Source of the DNA: Ichthyophthirius multifiliis
Taxonomy: Eukaryota; Ciliophora; Oligohymenophorea; Hymenostomatida
Assembly (NCBI RefSeq): GCF_000220395.1
Contig: NW_004085881.1
Coordinates: 1 to 60,684, forward strand
Direction: 5' to 3'
Length of the DNA stretch: 60,684 nt
Shown here: positions 11,631 to 22,549 of the stretch, piece after piece
Position numbering within the stretch: position 1 is the first letter of the stretch
Layout of the letters: every line of letters begins with the position of its first letter
Translations under genes and position numbers: made by a program
The notes under the pieces: model-generated
Database searches by the model: none
Told to the model about the DNA's origin: nothing
What the model saw: the letters and a program-made list of their open reading frames with translations, nothing else

Positions 11631-13256
11631 TCATTCTTATTTATAGCCATTTTTGTCTCTTTCAACAACAAAAAAATCTTCTTCCTAATTATTTAATTCT
11701 TCAATTTAATCTAATAATTTTTCTCCTTTAGTTTCTTTTAAAGGAATTAGACATAAAACTCCTGCAATTCCTATAACTCCTAAAGGTACCATAGCTGATA
11801 AATTAATTCTTAAGCAAATTAGTTTAATATATGGGGCAGCTGTACTACCAATAGTTCCAGCTGCTGAACTAAATCCTAAAGCCAGATTTCTGACAGCTGT
11901 AGGAAATAGTTCTGTAATATAAATATAAACAATAGTCCATACAAAACAAATAATAAATCTCATAATACCAGCGACAACAATTTATAGTATTTTTTAATAA
12001 CATATTTTATCTCCAGAACAACTATCGGGTATTTTAATAAAAATAAATGAAAAAGAAAGTAAAGTAACAATTGTTAGACCAATAAAGCTAAGACGTTTTC
12101 TTTTAATAGATGGAATAAAATAATTTGTAATAGAATAAGAAATTAGTTCACAAATTCCTATAATAATTGAATTTATATAAATATTAAATCCAACAGATGT
12201 TATAGCAAATGTAATTCCATAATAAATCATCTGTATTGTCAAAAATACAATTGCACAGCAAATATTTTTTACTCTCAGACTTTTATATTTAAATAAATCT
12301 ATAATAGAATAAGAAATCTTTTAATTATTTTTAATCACACTTTATAAAATATTAATTTATAATGGATTTTTTTTATTAACTTTTGCTATTTTATTTAACA
12401 CTTAAAGTCCTTTTTAAGTGTTTTATTCATGTAAAAATTTAGGTGACTCATAAATTAAAAACGCGCCAAAATTTAATAAGGTTATAGGCACAAGAAAAGT
12501 ATATAAAATCAAACTTCTCCAATAAGGCATTAAATAGGCTATTAAAACTAGGAAACACTCGCCCAAAGCATATACTACTTAAACCCCTATAGATGTATAT
12601 TCCCTAAATTTGCCCAAAGAATGCTCATTTAGAAAGGAAAAATGAATAGTAATAGCCGGATTAGCCCCCAATCCTTACAAGAAAAGTCCTATAAAGCAAA
12701 AAGCAAGGTTCTTATTAGTCGTAGCAATCAAAACAGTACTTAAAGTGGCAATAAGCCAGCTTATAATCAATGCATTTTTCCTTCCTTTATTATCAGCAAA
12801 CCAAGAAAAAACAAAAAACCCAATTAAACTTCCCAAATAAGTCATAGAACTCATAATCGTATATATATATGATCTATCACAAACTAAAGGAGGATCATAA
12901 TAAAAAATAAGCGAATTTTAATTAAACTTTATATAATCCATAAAATTCTCTTAATCACAAACCCAATCCTAAGTACAATCTAAAGAAAATTTTAACCCTT
13001 TACAATCATATTCAGGATCCATAAACACGAAATTAGATTACATTAAAATCATAGCAGTAAAAAACCATTGTAATGAAAACCATAAAAAAGCACGGAATTA
13101 ATACCAATTCGCACTTCCTACTTCATCTAAAGCTTCCTCAAATGTTATTTTAGATATATTTTTTTTTTAATGTAAATTTGAGGTAAATGAAACATGAAGT
13201 TAATTATTATCTTACACTGATATAATTTCAGAGTAGCTTGGATTAATATTATTCAT
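11631..13256 (-). CDS. Major facilitator transporter, SLC22/organic-ion-like
   Basis: This is a membrane transporter of the major facilitator superfamily, in a single exon of 541 codons from ATG 13256 to TGA at 11631. The topology fits the SLC22 subfamily: a first membrane helix (about residues 52-72), a large loop rich in cysteines (DCKG, LDCTQDWVCD, LVCDRS), and then the superfamily signature GSLIGFFVFSWFADNKGRK between helices 2 and 3. A charged central loop follows, and the second half contains ELFPTAVRNLALGFSSAAG, which matches the SLC22 motif near helix 11. A short acidic C-tail ends the protein. The substrate cannot be read from sequence; organic cations, anions or sugars are all possible. 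No break is visible, so it is probably functional at the plasma or an internal membrane. Confidence 0.9.
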
Positions 13257-13594
13257 AATTATTTTTATTTTAGATATTAAATAAAATAAATAAAATAAAT
13301 AAATAAATATATATATATATATATATATTTCTATATATATATATTTATAATTTTTTTTTTATATTATGATTTACTTTTATACATATATATACTTTTTTTT
13401 ATTTTAAAATAATAATATATAAATAATTCAATTATTTGCCATATTTATATATTAAATTTTTTCATCCATTTTTTTATATATATATATTTTTTTTTTAGTC
13501 ATTAATTTATCTTTTAAAATACTATTCTTTTATAAAATATTTTAATTTTTTATTCTATTATTTTTATATAATAATTTAATTTAATTTTTCTTCT

Positions 13595-13814
13595 TCAATA
13601 TTATGGTGTTTATTTAATAAATTATTTTAGATCATTTGCAAGGTTTAATACTTTTTAATTTTTGTTTTCTAAAAATTTATATTTATTGGCTTTATTATTT
13701 ATTTTTTCATCTATTACAAATGTAAAATTAAATTATTATAATGATAATAGCTTCTATAATAGCTCTTTTATCCTCTCTTTTTTTGATATTATTAATTTTT
13801 GTTGGTTAACCCAT
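13595..13814 (-). pseudogene. Possible small gene with one frame break
   Basis: Two coding-like pieces lie in different frames with no GT-AG intron between them. The first (from ATG 13814) reads MGQPTKINNIKKREDKRAII. The second reads VIDEKINNKANKYKFLENKN and continues to QFIKQTPQY and TGA at 13595. The total of 220 nt is one base over a multiple of three. This could be a sequencing indel, a decaying gene or chance. No family was recognised. Confidence 0.3.
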
Positions 13815-14878
13815 AGATTATTTTTAATATAGGTTCTTAAGTGAATATATTTACTATCGCAAACATATATATATATTTAAAATGAATTTTTTAATATATA
13901 TTTATGATTTATTTATCTTTTTTAAAATTATTAATTTGTAAACAAACTAAATAAACAAATTTAATACTAATTCGGTATTTATTATATTTATAATTAGTTT
14001 ATTTGAAAATTTTACAATTATTAATTGTTTGATTTGCTTTTCTTTCATTTTCTCTGTGTTTTTTTTTTGTCAACTAATTTTTTTTTAAATATAAAGAAAT
14101 ATAAAAAAAATATTTTAATGTATTATAATAGGTAATTATATTTATATTTTGATTATCTTAATTATTAAAGGTATTTAAAATTATGATAAGGCATACTATG
14201 CTTCTTTTCAGCATGAATAAAAAAGAAAATATTTTCCTCTACATTTTATTTTTTAAAAAGATAAACATATGGCTATTTAAAATAATAATTAAGGAGTAAT
14301 TTTTTTCTGTTTATTCTATCGCTGTTTATTTATTTTTAGATATATTAATATAGTTATTTAGTTATTATTAACTTATTAACTTTATTTTTTATTAAATATT
14401 TTTAAATTATATGTATTTCGTATATAAATTTAAAATAATTATTTTCTGTATATAATTTTAATTAATAATCAAATAAAAGTTTATTAATTTATAAAAATAA
14501 AAATAAATATTTCTTTATAAAATTAAAAAAAAACTAAATGAGCATTAATTAATTTTTATTAAAGTAATTTTATTCTCATTTTGTATAATATTTATTAACT
14601 GATTATACTTAAGTGAGTTTAACAAGTATATTTAATTTATAATATAAAAAAGATAAAATTGAAATATAATAAATTGGCAATTATTAAAATATTTTTTAAA
14701 TAATATTAAATATTTTAAATTATTAAAAATTAAATAAATTATATATGAATTTTTTTTAAAAAAAATAAAATATAAATATAAATATAAATATAAATATAAA
14801 TATAAATATAAATATAAATATAAATAATATCATTTATTTTATTTTTATTTGTATTTATACAAAGTAGATCATAAAAAG
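13815..14878. other. AT-rich region with one possible exon
   Basis: Mostly low-complexity A/T sequence with a hexanucleotide repeat at about 14767-14826. At about 14165-14292 the plus strand has a coding-like segment (YDKAYYASFQHEQKRKYFPL, then an IFQKDKHMAIQ stretch). I could not attach a start or stop to it, so it is not called as a gene. Confidence 0.45.
14767..14826. repeat. TAAATA hexanucleotide repeat
   Basis: Roughly ten perfect tandem copies of the hexamer TAAATA (ATAAAT in other phase) lie between a weak coding-like stretch and the Rab-like gene. Confidence 0.9.
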
Positions 14879-15610
14879 ATATTAGAATTTTTTATACTTT
14901 GATTAATTTTTTTTTATATTTTCCACAAATTTTAAATTTTTAATTTTTGATAAAGACTAAATATTATGTTTATATTTGAATTGTTTTTAGCACTTAATTT
15001 TTTAAATATAATTTTTTTTTTTGCAGTACATTATCTATTTTAATCTGAAATTTCTCTTAATTATTCTAATTCCTCTTTATTTTCCACATAAATATAAAAT
15101 TTACTTTATATTCCATCATATTTTATTGCTTAATATAGCATTTTTAAAACTTTATTAAAAATATATGTTATAGTTTAATTATATACACATATAAAGCCGT
15201 GTGTTTCTTTATAATGATTTAATCTCATTGCTGATAAACACCCTTTACAGGCTGTATCCCGTATTTTTAATTTTATTACCTTATTATATATTTCTAAAGT
15301 TTTTATTTTAAAATAAACTTTAATTGTTGAAATATAAGTTTCGCTGAAATCTTAATTTATATATTAATTTAATATCGAAGTTTTCGCAGAATTAGAAGGT
15401 CCTATTAGTATTATTTATAAAACCCTGGTATAATGATCTCCCTATAAAAAATTTTTTTGATTAGGTTTAAGAAAAAGCAAAACTATTTGAACATGTTATG
15501 GATAATTAGGCAGTTTAGCAAAAGATATTTTCAAAAATTAATTTTATTTTGGTCTATGATACTCAAATTATGTTATTTTAAATATATAATCTATTGTATT
15601 TTTAATTTTT
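14879..15610 (-). pseudogene. Rab-like small GTPase with degenerate nucleotide-binding motifs
   Basis: The frame ending at TGA 14879 is clearly Rab-derived: VLQIILIGPSNSAKTSILN, then FSETYISTIKVYFKIKTLEI, then VIKLKIRDTACKG, then HGFICVYNQT, and later LSAKNNSNINIIF. Compared with Rab1-type proteins, the P-loop lysine is kept but the preceding Gly is Ala (SAKT for VGKT). The switch II motif DTAGQE is DTACKG. The NKxD motif is NKEE. The SAK motif is retained, and the C-terminal prenylation cysteines are absent. No start codon is visible in frame. The frame stays open upstream to about 15610 through a non-Rab sequence (FEYHRPKQNQFLK...LPNYPQHV). It is a decaying Rab gene or a divergent pseudo-GTPase, possibly the 3' part of a larger gene with the segment at 15780-16107. 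Confidence 0.7.
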
Positions 15611-15779
15611 ATTTTTTTTCAAAAAAAATGTGAATAAAAAAAATTATTAATAGATATTAAAAAATAAAATAAAATTATAATTTATAAATAAATTAAATTT
15701 TAAAAATATTTTTATTTATAAATATAATTATATTTATATTAAACTATTATATTTAAAATAATTCTAATAGTTCATACTA

Positions 15780-16107
15780 ATTTTTATTATTATTTTTATC
15801 TATTAAAAAAACAATAACGTAATTATTTAATTTTAAACTCATCCTATCATGATCATTCCTCTTAATCAATTTTAATTGCTTTATTAAATTCAAATTTTAA
15901 TTGGTTTTTATTTTATATAAATCCCCTTCTTCCATGTCAACTTATTTATATAATTTAATATAAACTAATTATTTTAGATGCAATGTATTTTTAGAATTGA
16001 AATGGTTTACGAATTTAATTTCGAAAATCTAACTATTATTATTTTCTAAAAGCTTAAAAATATCAAATTAAAATTAATTTACCAAAATTTTATTATTTTT
16101 TTGTCAT
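15780..16107 (-). CDS. Hypothetical protein (5' part, end not found)
   Basis: A coding-like frame starts at ATG 16107 (MTKKQQNF). A short intron of about 36 nt joins it to ENNNSQIFEIKFVNHFNSKN, then HLKQLVYIKLYKQVDMEEGD, and on to RNDHDRMSLKLNNYVIVF. Composition is clearly above the intergenic background and the frame is free of TGA for over 90 codons. I do not recognise it. It lies just upstream of the Rab-like frame on the same strand and could be its 5' part, but I found no splice joint that keeps both frames. The 3' limit given is only where clear coding signal ends. Confidence 0.4.
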
Positions 16108-16489
16108 GCAATTTAGATCATTTTTTGAAATACAAAAAAATTATCCAAAAAAATAATTTTTTTAAAAAATAAATTTTAAAATTCGTATAATAAAATTTTA
16201 TTAGCAGTATTAATAAAAAATTAATTATATTTATGATTTTATCTAGATAATATAAATTAGTTTAAAAATTCAAATTTAAAAGAAATAATCTATTATTATA
16301 TTATTTTTTCTATATTTTTTTAAAAGAAAAATCAAAAATAAATAAGGAAAGAATATATTGATAATAATGACCTTTTTGTTTATTGAGTTTTTTATTAAAA
16401 ATAAAATAAAGAAAAACAATAAGAAAAGGTAATATAATAAATATATTTATATCACTCATTAAAGTTTAAAAATATTTTTAATAAATTTA

Positions 16490-16524
16490 CCCTCGAAAAA
16501 CTTGATTTTTATATTTTTTGAGGG
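16490..16524. other. Isolated 11-bp hairpin
   Basis: The arms CCCTCGAAAAA (16490-16500) and TTTTTTGAGGG (16514-16524) pair over 11 positions with one G-T wobble and a 13-base loop. Its C/G-rich base is unusual in this DNA. It lies about 250 bases past the stop of the minus-strand gene ending at 16773. The role is unknown. Confidence 0.6.
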
Positions 16525-16772
16525 CATGCAGGTTATAGAAAGGTTTTAAATGTATGTATATAAATATATATTTGAATTTTCATATAAATATTATTTCACT
16601 TCTTATACTTAGATACTTTTTACTTTTAATTTTTTATAAATTGTTTTTATTTAAAAAATAAAATAAAAATCATTGTTTTTATACTAAAAAATACATTTAA
16701 ATTTTATATGAAATAAAAATATTTATAAAATAAAATTAAATTAAATAAAGTTTCGAGAATATAATAATATTA

Positions 16773-17672
16773 TCATACTTCTCCATACAATTTAAGTACT
16801 ACATTTTTACATATTTCACTTATTTTTCTTTAGTCTAAATGAGGATTTTTCATCTTTGCTATTTTTTAAATCCCAAGCATTTATTATTTATCATAAATTT
16901 TATACTCTAAAATAGCATTTAGAATTTGTTTTTTTAACTCTTCATAAGGATTATATCCACTAATATTGTTATTAATACTAACGTAAGGGATATTAATATT
17001 ATTTTACAAATTTAAGTTTTCATTATTTTTATTTTAAACACTCTAAAAGCATTCACTTTATTAATTTTGAAAAGCTTCTGAATAATCTAAAATATTCTAA
17101 TCTTAAATGCTTTGAGAAGGTTTAGCGAATCCATATATATAATCAATAGAATATCTATCTTAATTATTAGAAGAAGTAAAAGGTCGTTTTTTATTTGGGC
17201 TAAAAAATGCACTATATTAATGTTTTGAAGGTTATTAAAGAAGCATGGAATTTTTTAAACTTTATTATCTTATTTTGCCAACATTTTTATTTGAATTTAA
17301 ATTTACTTCTTTTAATTTTCTTACTAAATTTGTAATATTTCTTTAATGATCTTACATTTAAATATTTTTAGCAAATATCTGACGGTTTTTTATAAAATAT
17401 TTTCTGTTGAATGCTGTTGGTTATTTCATATCTATATACCCTTTTTTTAAATCTTTTACTTTTCGCTATGATTCATATACTTCTCGAAATTCCAACTGTA
17501 GTTAACAAAGGTTTTTGCGCTTTTGATTGCTTATTTAGTTTATATGCTTATGGGGTTCTTTTAAACTAAAATTGTTACTTTTAGTGTTTATTAATGCTAA
17601 CAAATGGTTCTTCTGAAGATTATCTATATTTTTTTTTCCTCCTAAATTCCTACGATCAGGTATAAAATACAT
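16773..17672 (-). CDS. Hypothetical protein, 299 aa
   Basis: A single open frame of 300 codons runs from ATG 17672 to TGA 16773. It has normal residue complexity and many TAA/TAG Gln codons, which rules out chance A/T sequence. The protein is basic and hydrophilic with no membrane segment. It begins MYFIPDRRNLGGKKN. It has a charged helical region (EFREVYESQRKVKDLKKGYID, about 65-85) and an SNKKRPF-type basic stretch near 155. A C-terminal helical block (YEELKKQILNAILEY...) leads to an ICKNVVLKLYGEV end. No family was recognised. The frame upstream of the ATG stays open into the next coding block (18060-18960), so this could be the 3' exon of a larger gene. Confidence 0.65.
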
Positions 17673-18059
17673 TTTTTTCTATTTTAAAATTTCTTATTAT
17701 TAAACGTTATGAAAATTATTATTTTTCTTTTTATAAATAAAATATTAATTTAATGATTATTTTGATTCAAGTTTTATAATTTTTATTTGGTATTTTTTTT
17801 TAATTTGTAAAAACATAAGAAAATAGTTAATAATTTGTAAAGTTAAAATAAAATTATTAATGAAAATTAAAAACAAAATAAATGTTATTAATTTATATTT
17901 TTATATTAATTATAAAAAGATGTATTCAATCTAATTAACAATAAATAATAAATTTTTATTAAATTAATTATTAATATTTTTATTTTATTTATTTTCGACA
18001 TCACTTATATTTATTTTTTTATAATCTATAATTTTTTTTAAAAAAATAAACTTACAAGA

Positions 18060-18960
18060 AAAAATAAACTAACTCTTATACAATTTTGTTTATTATTTTT
18101 TAAGATATTTTTTCATTTCATAAAAGAAGTTATAATTAACAAAGTAAATCGTATTTTTCGCATTTTCAAATTCTTAGCTTTCAAAAAGCTACATATGTTA
18201 AAAGTCATATATTTTAATCAAATCCTGAATATTAAAACTTCCTTAAAGTTTTCATTTGTCAACTTAGTTTCAGATAAGAGTTTTTCTTATTTATATTTTA
18301 GTCTATTATTATCTGCTATATATTAATTTATTTCTTTTAGCATATATTAATTTAATTTCGTTTCATATTTTAATTTCAAATAAATATAAATTGTGTCGAT
18401 TTTCCTTTTTCTAAAAAAAATTTCCGCCAAATTTTTAATCAAAAAACTATTACCTTCAAATTTTTTTGTTAAATAAGTAAGTATGCACTCAAATTTTGTT
18501 TTTTTAATTAAGCTCTTCAGTCAGATTTTTAAAAATTAATTTAAAAATTACATATACACAGTATTTTTTAAAAAAATTATTCTGTATAAATCTTAATATA
18601 TAAATTCGATTCTTTATTACATTGTTTTTTCTTTCTAAAGTATAAAACAATTAAACAGTATTTATTTTTTCACTTTAATAATTTTAACATACTTATTGAT
18701 AATTTTCAGAACTCATAATTTAAAAAAGTTTTCTAAATAAATATTGACTATTTCTACTTATCAAAACTTTGTTTTTCTAACTGTGTTATAATACCCTGAA
18801 ATTTGTTACCTTAATAAACGACTAAAATTTCCTTTGGAAGCCCATTCTAATTCACTTAATAATATAATTATATTTGCTATCTGTTTGAATTTTTTTAAAA
18901 TAATTCTTATTGCCCCTACTTTTATTTTATTAATATTGGTTGATTTTGGAGAAAAAAAAT
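18060..18960 (-). CDS. Hypothetical multi-exon gene
   Basis: Several coding-like exons can be joined by short GT-AG introns. A first exon contains INKIKVGAIRIILKKFKQ and SELEWASKGNFSRLL. A 29-nt intron (about 18781-18809) leads to SRNSQYLFRKLFQIMSSENY and TLERKNNVIKNRIYILRF. A second intron joins TKFECILTYLTKKFEGN and a helical, charged run (NQYMLKEINQYIADNNRLKY). A 50-nt intron near 18188-18237 then joins ESQEFENAKNTIYFVNYNFF. In every case the spliced frame avoids nearby TGA codons. Neither start nor stop is certain, and the frame continues open toward the gene at 16773-17672. The predicted product is helical and soluble. No family was recognised. Confidence 0.4.
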
Positions 18961-19506
18961 TATTAATTTTCTATTTTTTAATTCTGATTTCTTATAAGTA
19001 TATATTGATAATTAATTTTCTTTTTATTATGTATCTGTTATAGTTTGATTTTAAATTTCTATAAAAACTATAAAAAATTAAATAAAACTAATTTTTTTTC
19101 TGCCATACTTTCTAAATTTATTTATTTTGAAATATTTACTTACATTTTTTTTTATAATATTTTTTTTATCGATTGAGTTTTTAAAAAATATGCTTTATAT
19201 ATTTTTAATATTTATATAATTTAAGATAAAATAATTACAATATATATATAGTTTAAAAAAAAATATATATTATATTATATTTTAGATTAACTTAAAAATA
19301 TTTTTATATTATCATTTTTTATTTACTTTAAAAAACTAACGTTATTATAATATATTATAAGATTTTATACATCTCTTTTAATCTTTATAATTTTTTCTTC
19401 TAGAAATTTAATTAATTTTATTTTTATTTTAAAATCTAATAAAAGAAAAAAAAAAAAAAAAATTAAATAAAGCAATTTAAAAATAAATATTATAAAACTA
19501 TAAAAA

Positions 19507-20712
19507 ATGAAAAACTAAAAGCTAATACATTTTAAAAATCATAAAAAAGTTGAAAAATATGCAGAAAAGAACGATTTGTTATTAGTTATATTTAAAGATA
19601 AAGTTTTTAATTTGACGAAATTTTAATTTGAGCATCCAGGTATTAATTAAAAAAAAAAAATATTAAAATAGAAATAGGAGGTCCTGATGTTTTTGAAGAT
19701 TATTGTGGGTAAGATATAACAGAAGTTTTTTAGAATCCAAAAATTCATAATCATTCATAAGAAGCACATAAAATAATGCAAAAATATTTATTTGGAAATT
19801 TTGAATAAGAAAAATAATAATAAATGTAAAAACAAGATAATTTATAAAAAGAATTTCCTTATTTAAATAATGAAGACATATTGGTTTTTGAAAATTTTAA
19901 GCTTGATATTAAAAAAGGGCTAGTTAATTAAATATATTAAATTAAGGATGATAGAATATATGATCATATTAGTCAGAATCCATATAAAAAAGCTATTGGA
20001 ACTAAAATGTTTGACAATGAAATTTTAGATATTCTATCAAACAACAATATAGGAATAAATTTAATTTTATTTTTAATTGCTTTTATATATAATATTTACA
20101 ATGCATTCGATCTTAAAAATAATTATACAAGAGGGTTTTTTGATAAATAATTAAAAAATTAAAATTTTCCTTTATTATATGTATCAATTTTATTTTTTTC
20201 AGGCTTTCTAATTTCAAATTTATGTGAATGCATTTTATTAAGAATTATTTTAAATAAAAATTTACTTGGAAAAACACTTCATTTTTATTTAATAGGAATA
20301 CACTATTTTTTTCCTTTAGATAGGTTAAAAACTTAAAATATTTTATTTTAATAAATATAATAATTTCTATAGTGCAAGGACATGCATGTAGCCTCTATTC
20401 GTAATTATTGTAGGAATTATAATAAGGATAATTATAGGTTTTGTACTTTGGGGAAATTCGATGTATTTTGTAATGAGTGGAGTAGTATTAGGATATTTAT
20501 ATTATGAATTCATTCATTATTAAATTCATAACAAAAAAGAATTTACATTAGGATTTTATAAGAATTTAAGAAAAATACATTAACTACATCATTTAAAATA
20601 ATTAAAAGCTGGATATTAAGTAACAAATCATTTTTGGGATTATATATTTGATTTAGAATATAATGAAAATAATTAATCTATTTAGAATTCATCTAATAAA
20701 ATTAAAAAATGA
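19507..20712 (+). CDS. Fatty acid 2-hydroxylase-like protein (cytochrome b5 plus hydroxylase domain)
   Basis: This resembles FA2H/Scs7, an ER-membrane enzyme that 2-hydroxylates the fatty acid of sphingolipids. Two introns (19640-19677 and 20324-20372) leave 372 codons. An N-terminal cytochrome b5 domain has the heme motif HPGGPDVFEDYCG, completed by splicing, and a second heme His region KIHNHSQEAH. Membrane helices follow, then TLHFYLIGIHYFFPLD, then a late EFIHYQIHNKK and HQLHHLKQ...VTNHFWDYIFDLE. Several di-iron histidines are missing: the first HxxxxH pair is replaced (ECILLRIILN), HFLLHGIHH is HFYLIGIHY. Late histidines remain. The fold is therefore clear but hydroxylase activity is doubtful. 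It is otherwise unbroken. Confidence 0.85.
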
Positions 20713-21112
20713 ATCTATCTATAATATATGTTTAAATCAAATATTATATTTAAATTACTATAAATGTAAAAAAAAATAACATTTAATTTATAAAACATTA
20801 TTAGAAAATATAATATTATTAATTTTAATATTTTGATAATATAAAATATTTTTTTTTAAAAAGAAACTATAAAATATTTTTAAAGTAGCAAATAAATCGA
20901 AATAAAAATCTATTTTTTTATTTAATAATTCGAGTTAAAATCATTTTCAAATAAAGAAAAATAATTCCATTCAAATCTATCTATAGAAATTTAATATAAA
21001 AACATTTTTTATTTTTCACTATTAGTAAATAGTTTTTTTAGCTAATCTCTTTTTTATTGAAATAAGTTAAACATAACTATATTCTAAAATTTAAATTTTA
21101 TTTATTAATTTT
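20713..21112. other. Convergent intergenic spacer
   Basis: About 400 bases of A/T-rich sequence between convergent genes. No feature was seen. Confidence 0.6.
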
Positions 21113-21795
21113 TCAACTAGATTTTAAAATTTAAAACATTTTAAGTATAAAATTATTAAAATTAAAAATGCAATTCATAATTTTTTCTTATATTTATGTT
21201 TTCATTTCCTTTCTCAAAGTAGAAATCCTTATCTCTAATTAAGGCAATATTTTTAAGTCTTTACATATTTTCATAAATTCTAGAATCTCTTTTAAATTAT
21301 TTAAAAAACTTTATTTTCTTAAAAGTCAATTTAATATGGAATGGCTTTACAATTCAATGATTTTGCTTTAAATAGTTTGGTTTCTTTATTGAAATAATTT
21401 TTAGGATATATTTTATATAAAATTAAAATTTTAAATGCTCATTTTAATATTTATATCTTTCAAGTATGTTTCAATTAAAAGTTTTTTAATATTATATTAA
21501 CTGAGGGTATTCTATATAAATACTAATAATTCTTTACAATTATCTTTTGAAAATATTAATTAAACTTTTTCTTTAAATTCACCATTATTGTGCTCTTAAT
21601 AAAAACTTTTTTTAATCAAAGAAAGAGTATCTAAACATTTTTTGATAAATAAAATCCTTTAATTTCATAATAAGCTTTTTTTTAATTTTTAATTATATTT
21701 TTCATAAAAATTAATCGTTTAATAATTATAAACTTTTATTATTTTCAAATCGCTTGCTTTTTCGAAGTAATTATCTTCATATTAAATATTACCTA
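21113..21795 (-). CDS. Hypothetical helical protein
   Basis: A coding frame reads LFIKKCLDTLSLIKKSFYQE, then NNGEFKEKVQLIFSKDNCKE, then LIETYLKDINIKMSIQNF. A 42-nt GT-AG intron (about 21313-21354) removes an apparent in-frame TGA. The frame then continues FFLNNLKEILEFMKICKDLK and LEIRISTLRKEMKTQIQEKI to TGA 21113. The product looks like a long helical or coiled-coil protein, loosely like N-terminal parts of membrane-tethering complex subunits, but that is only an impression. Upstream, DNYFEKASDLKIIK lies in the same frame across another TGA for which no in-phase intron was found, so the 5' end is unresolved. The gene is partial or has one break. Confidence 0.5.
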
Positions 21796-22549
21796 TAATT
21801 AATCAGTTATTTATTATATATAAAATATTATAAAAATGCTAATCTTATAATTATAATTATTTTAATATTATAATATATTTAAAAAATATTTACGTTTTTT
21901 ATTTATTTATTAATAATAAAATTAAAATAGTGTTTTTAAATTTTTTTATTAATTATAAATTTTTTAAAAATATCTTTTTTATACTTTATTTTAATTAAAA
22001 TTATTTTTTATGTATAACAATACATCAAATTAATAAAATATGTGCTTTTTTTACTATAAAAAAATTAATTTAAATAATTATAAATATTAATCTTAAAATA
22101 AGTAAACTTGAATGTGATCAAAAATTTATATATTATTAATATTTTTATGAAAAATATATAATCAAATAAAATATTATATATTTAAATTTTTTTAAAATAT
22201 TTATAAATTTTATAAATATATCTTTAGGATATTAATTATTATTTGTTTTTGGATTAAAGAATAAAATAAATAATAATAATAAAAACAAAGTTAAAAAATG
22301 TTGATATATGATATAGTTTATAATAATGAGGATTTATGGCTTTTTAACAATTTAAGATATTATGTCCTTTAATGGTTTTTAATATTGCTTTAAATTATTT
22401 ATAAAATTTTATTTGTTTATATAATACAACTTTAATTATAGAAATCATAGATAGATAATTGTAATTTACATAAAAAATAATACACTACATATTATATTTT
22501 CTATAAATTATTATATAAAATTTAATAATTTATTATTTTAAATTAATCT
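21796..22549. other. AT-rich intergenic region
   Basis: About 750 bases of A/T-rich sequence with no supported gene or RNA. Confidence 0.6.

Noticed and set aside
18224-18237. A 14-nt intron in the hypothetical gene at 18060-18960
   Set aside because: A 50-nt intron starting at the same GT also keeps frame, so an ultra-short intron is not needed.
18834-19043. Plus-strand membrane-like open frame
   Set aside because: Antisense to a more complex minus-strand exon.
21313-21354. In-frame TGA read as an amino acid
   Set aside because: The TGA falls inside a 42-nt GT-AG intron that splices in frame; the same holds for the TGA in the phosphatase gene near 23215.
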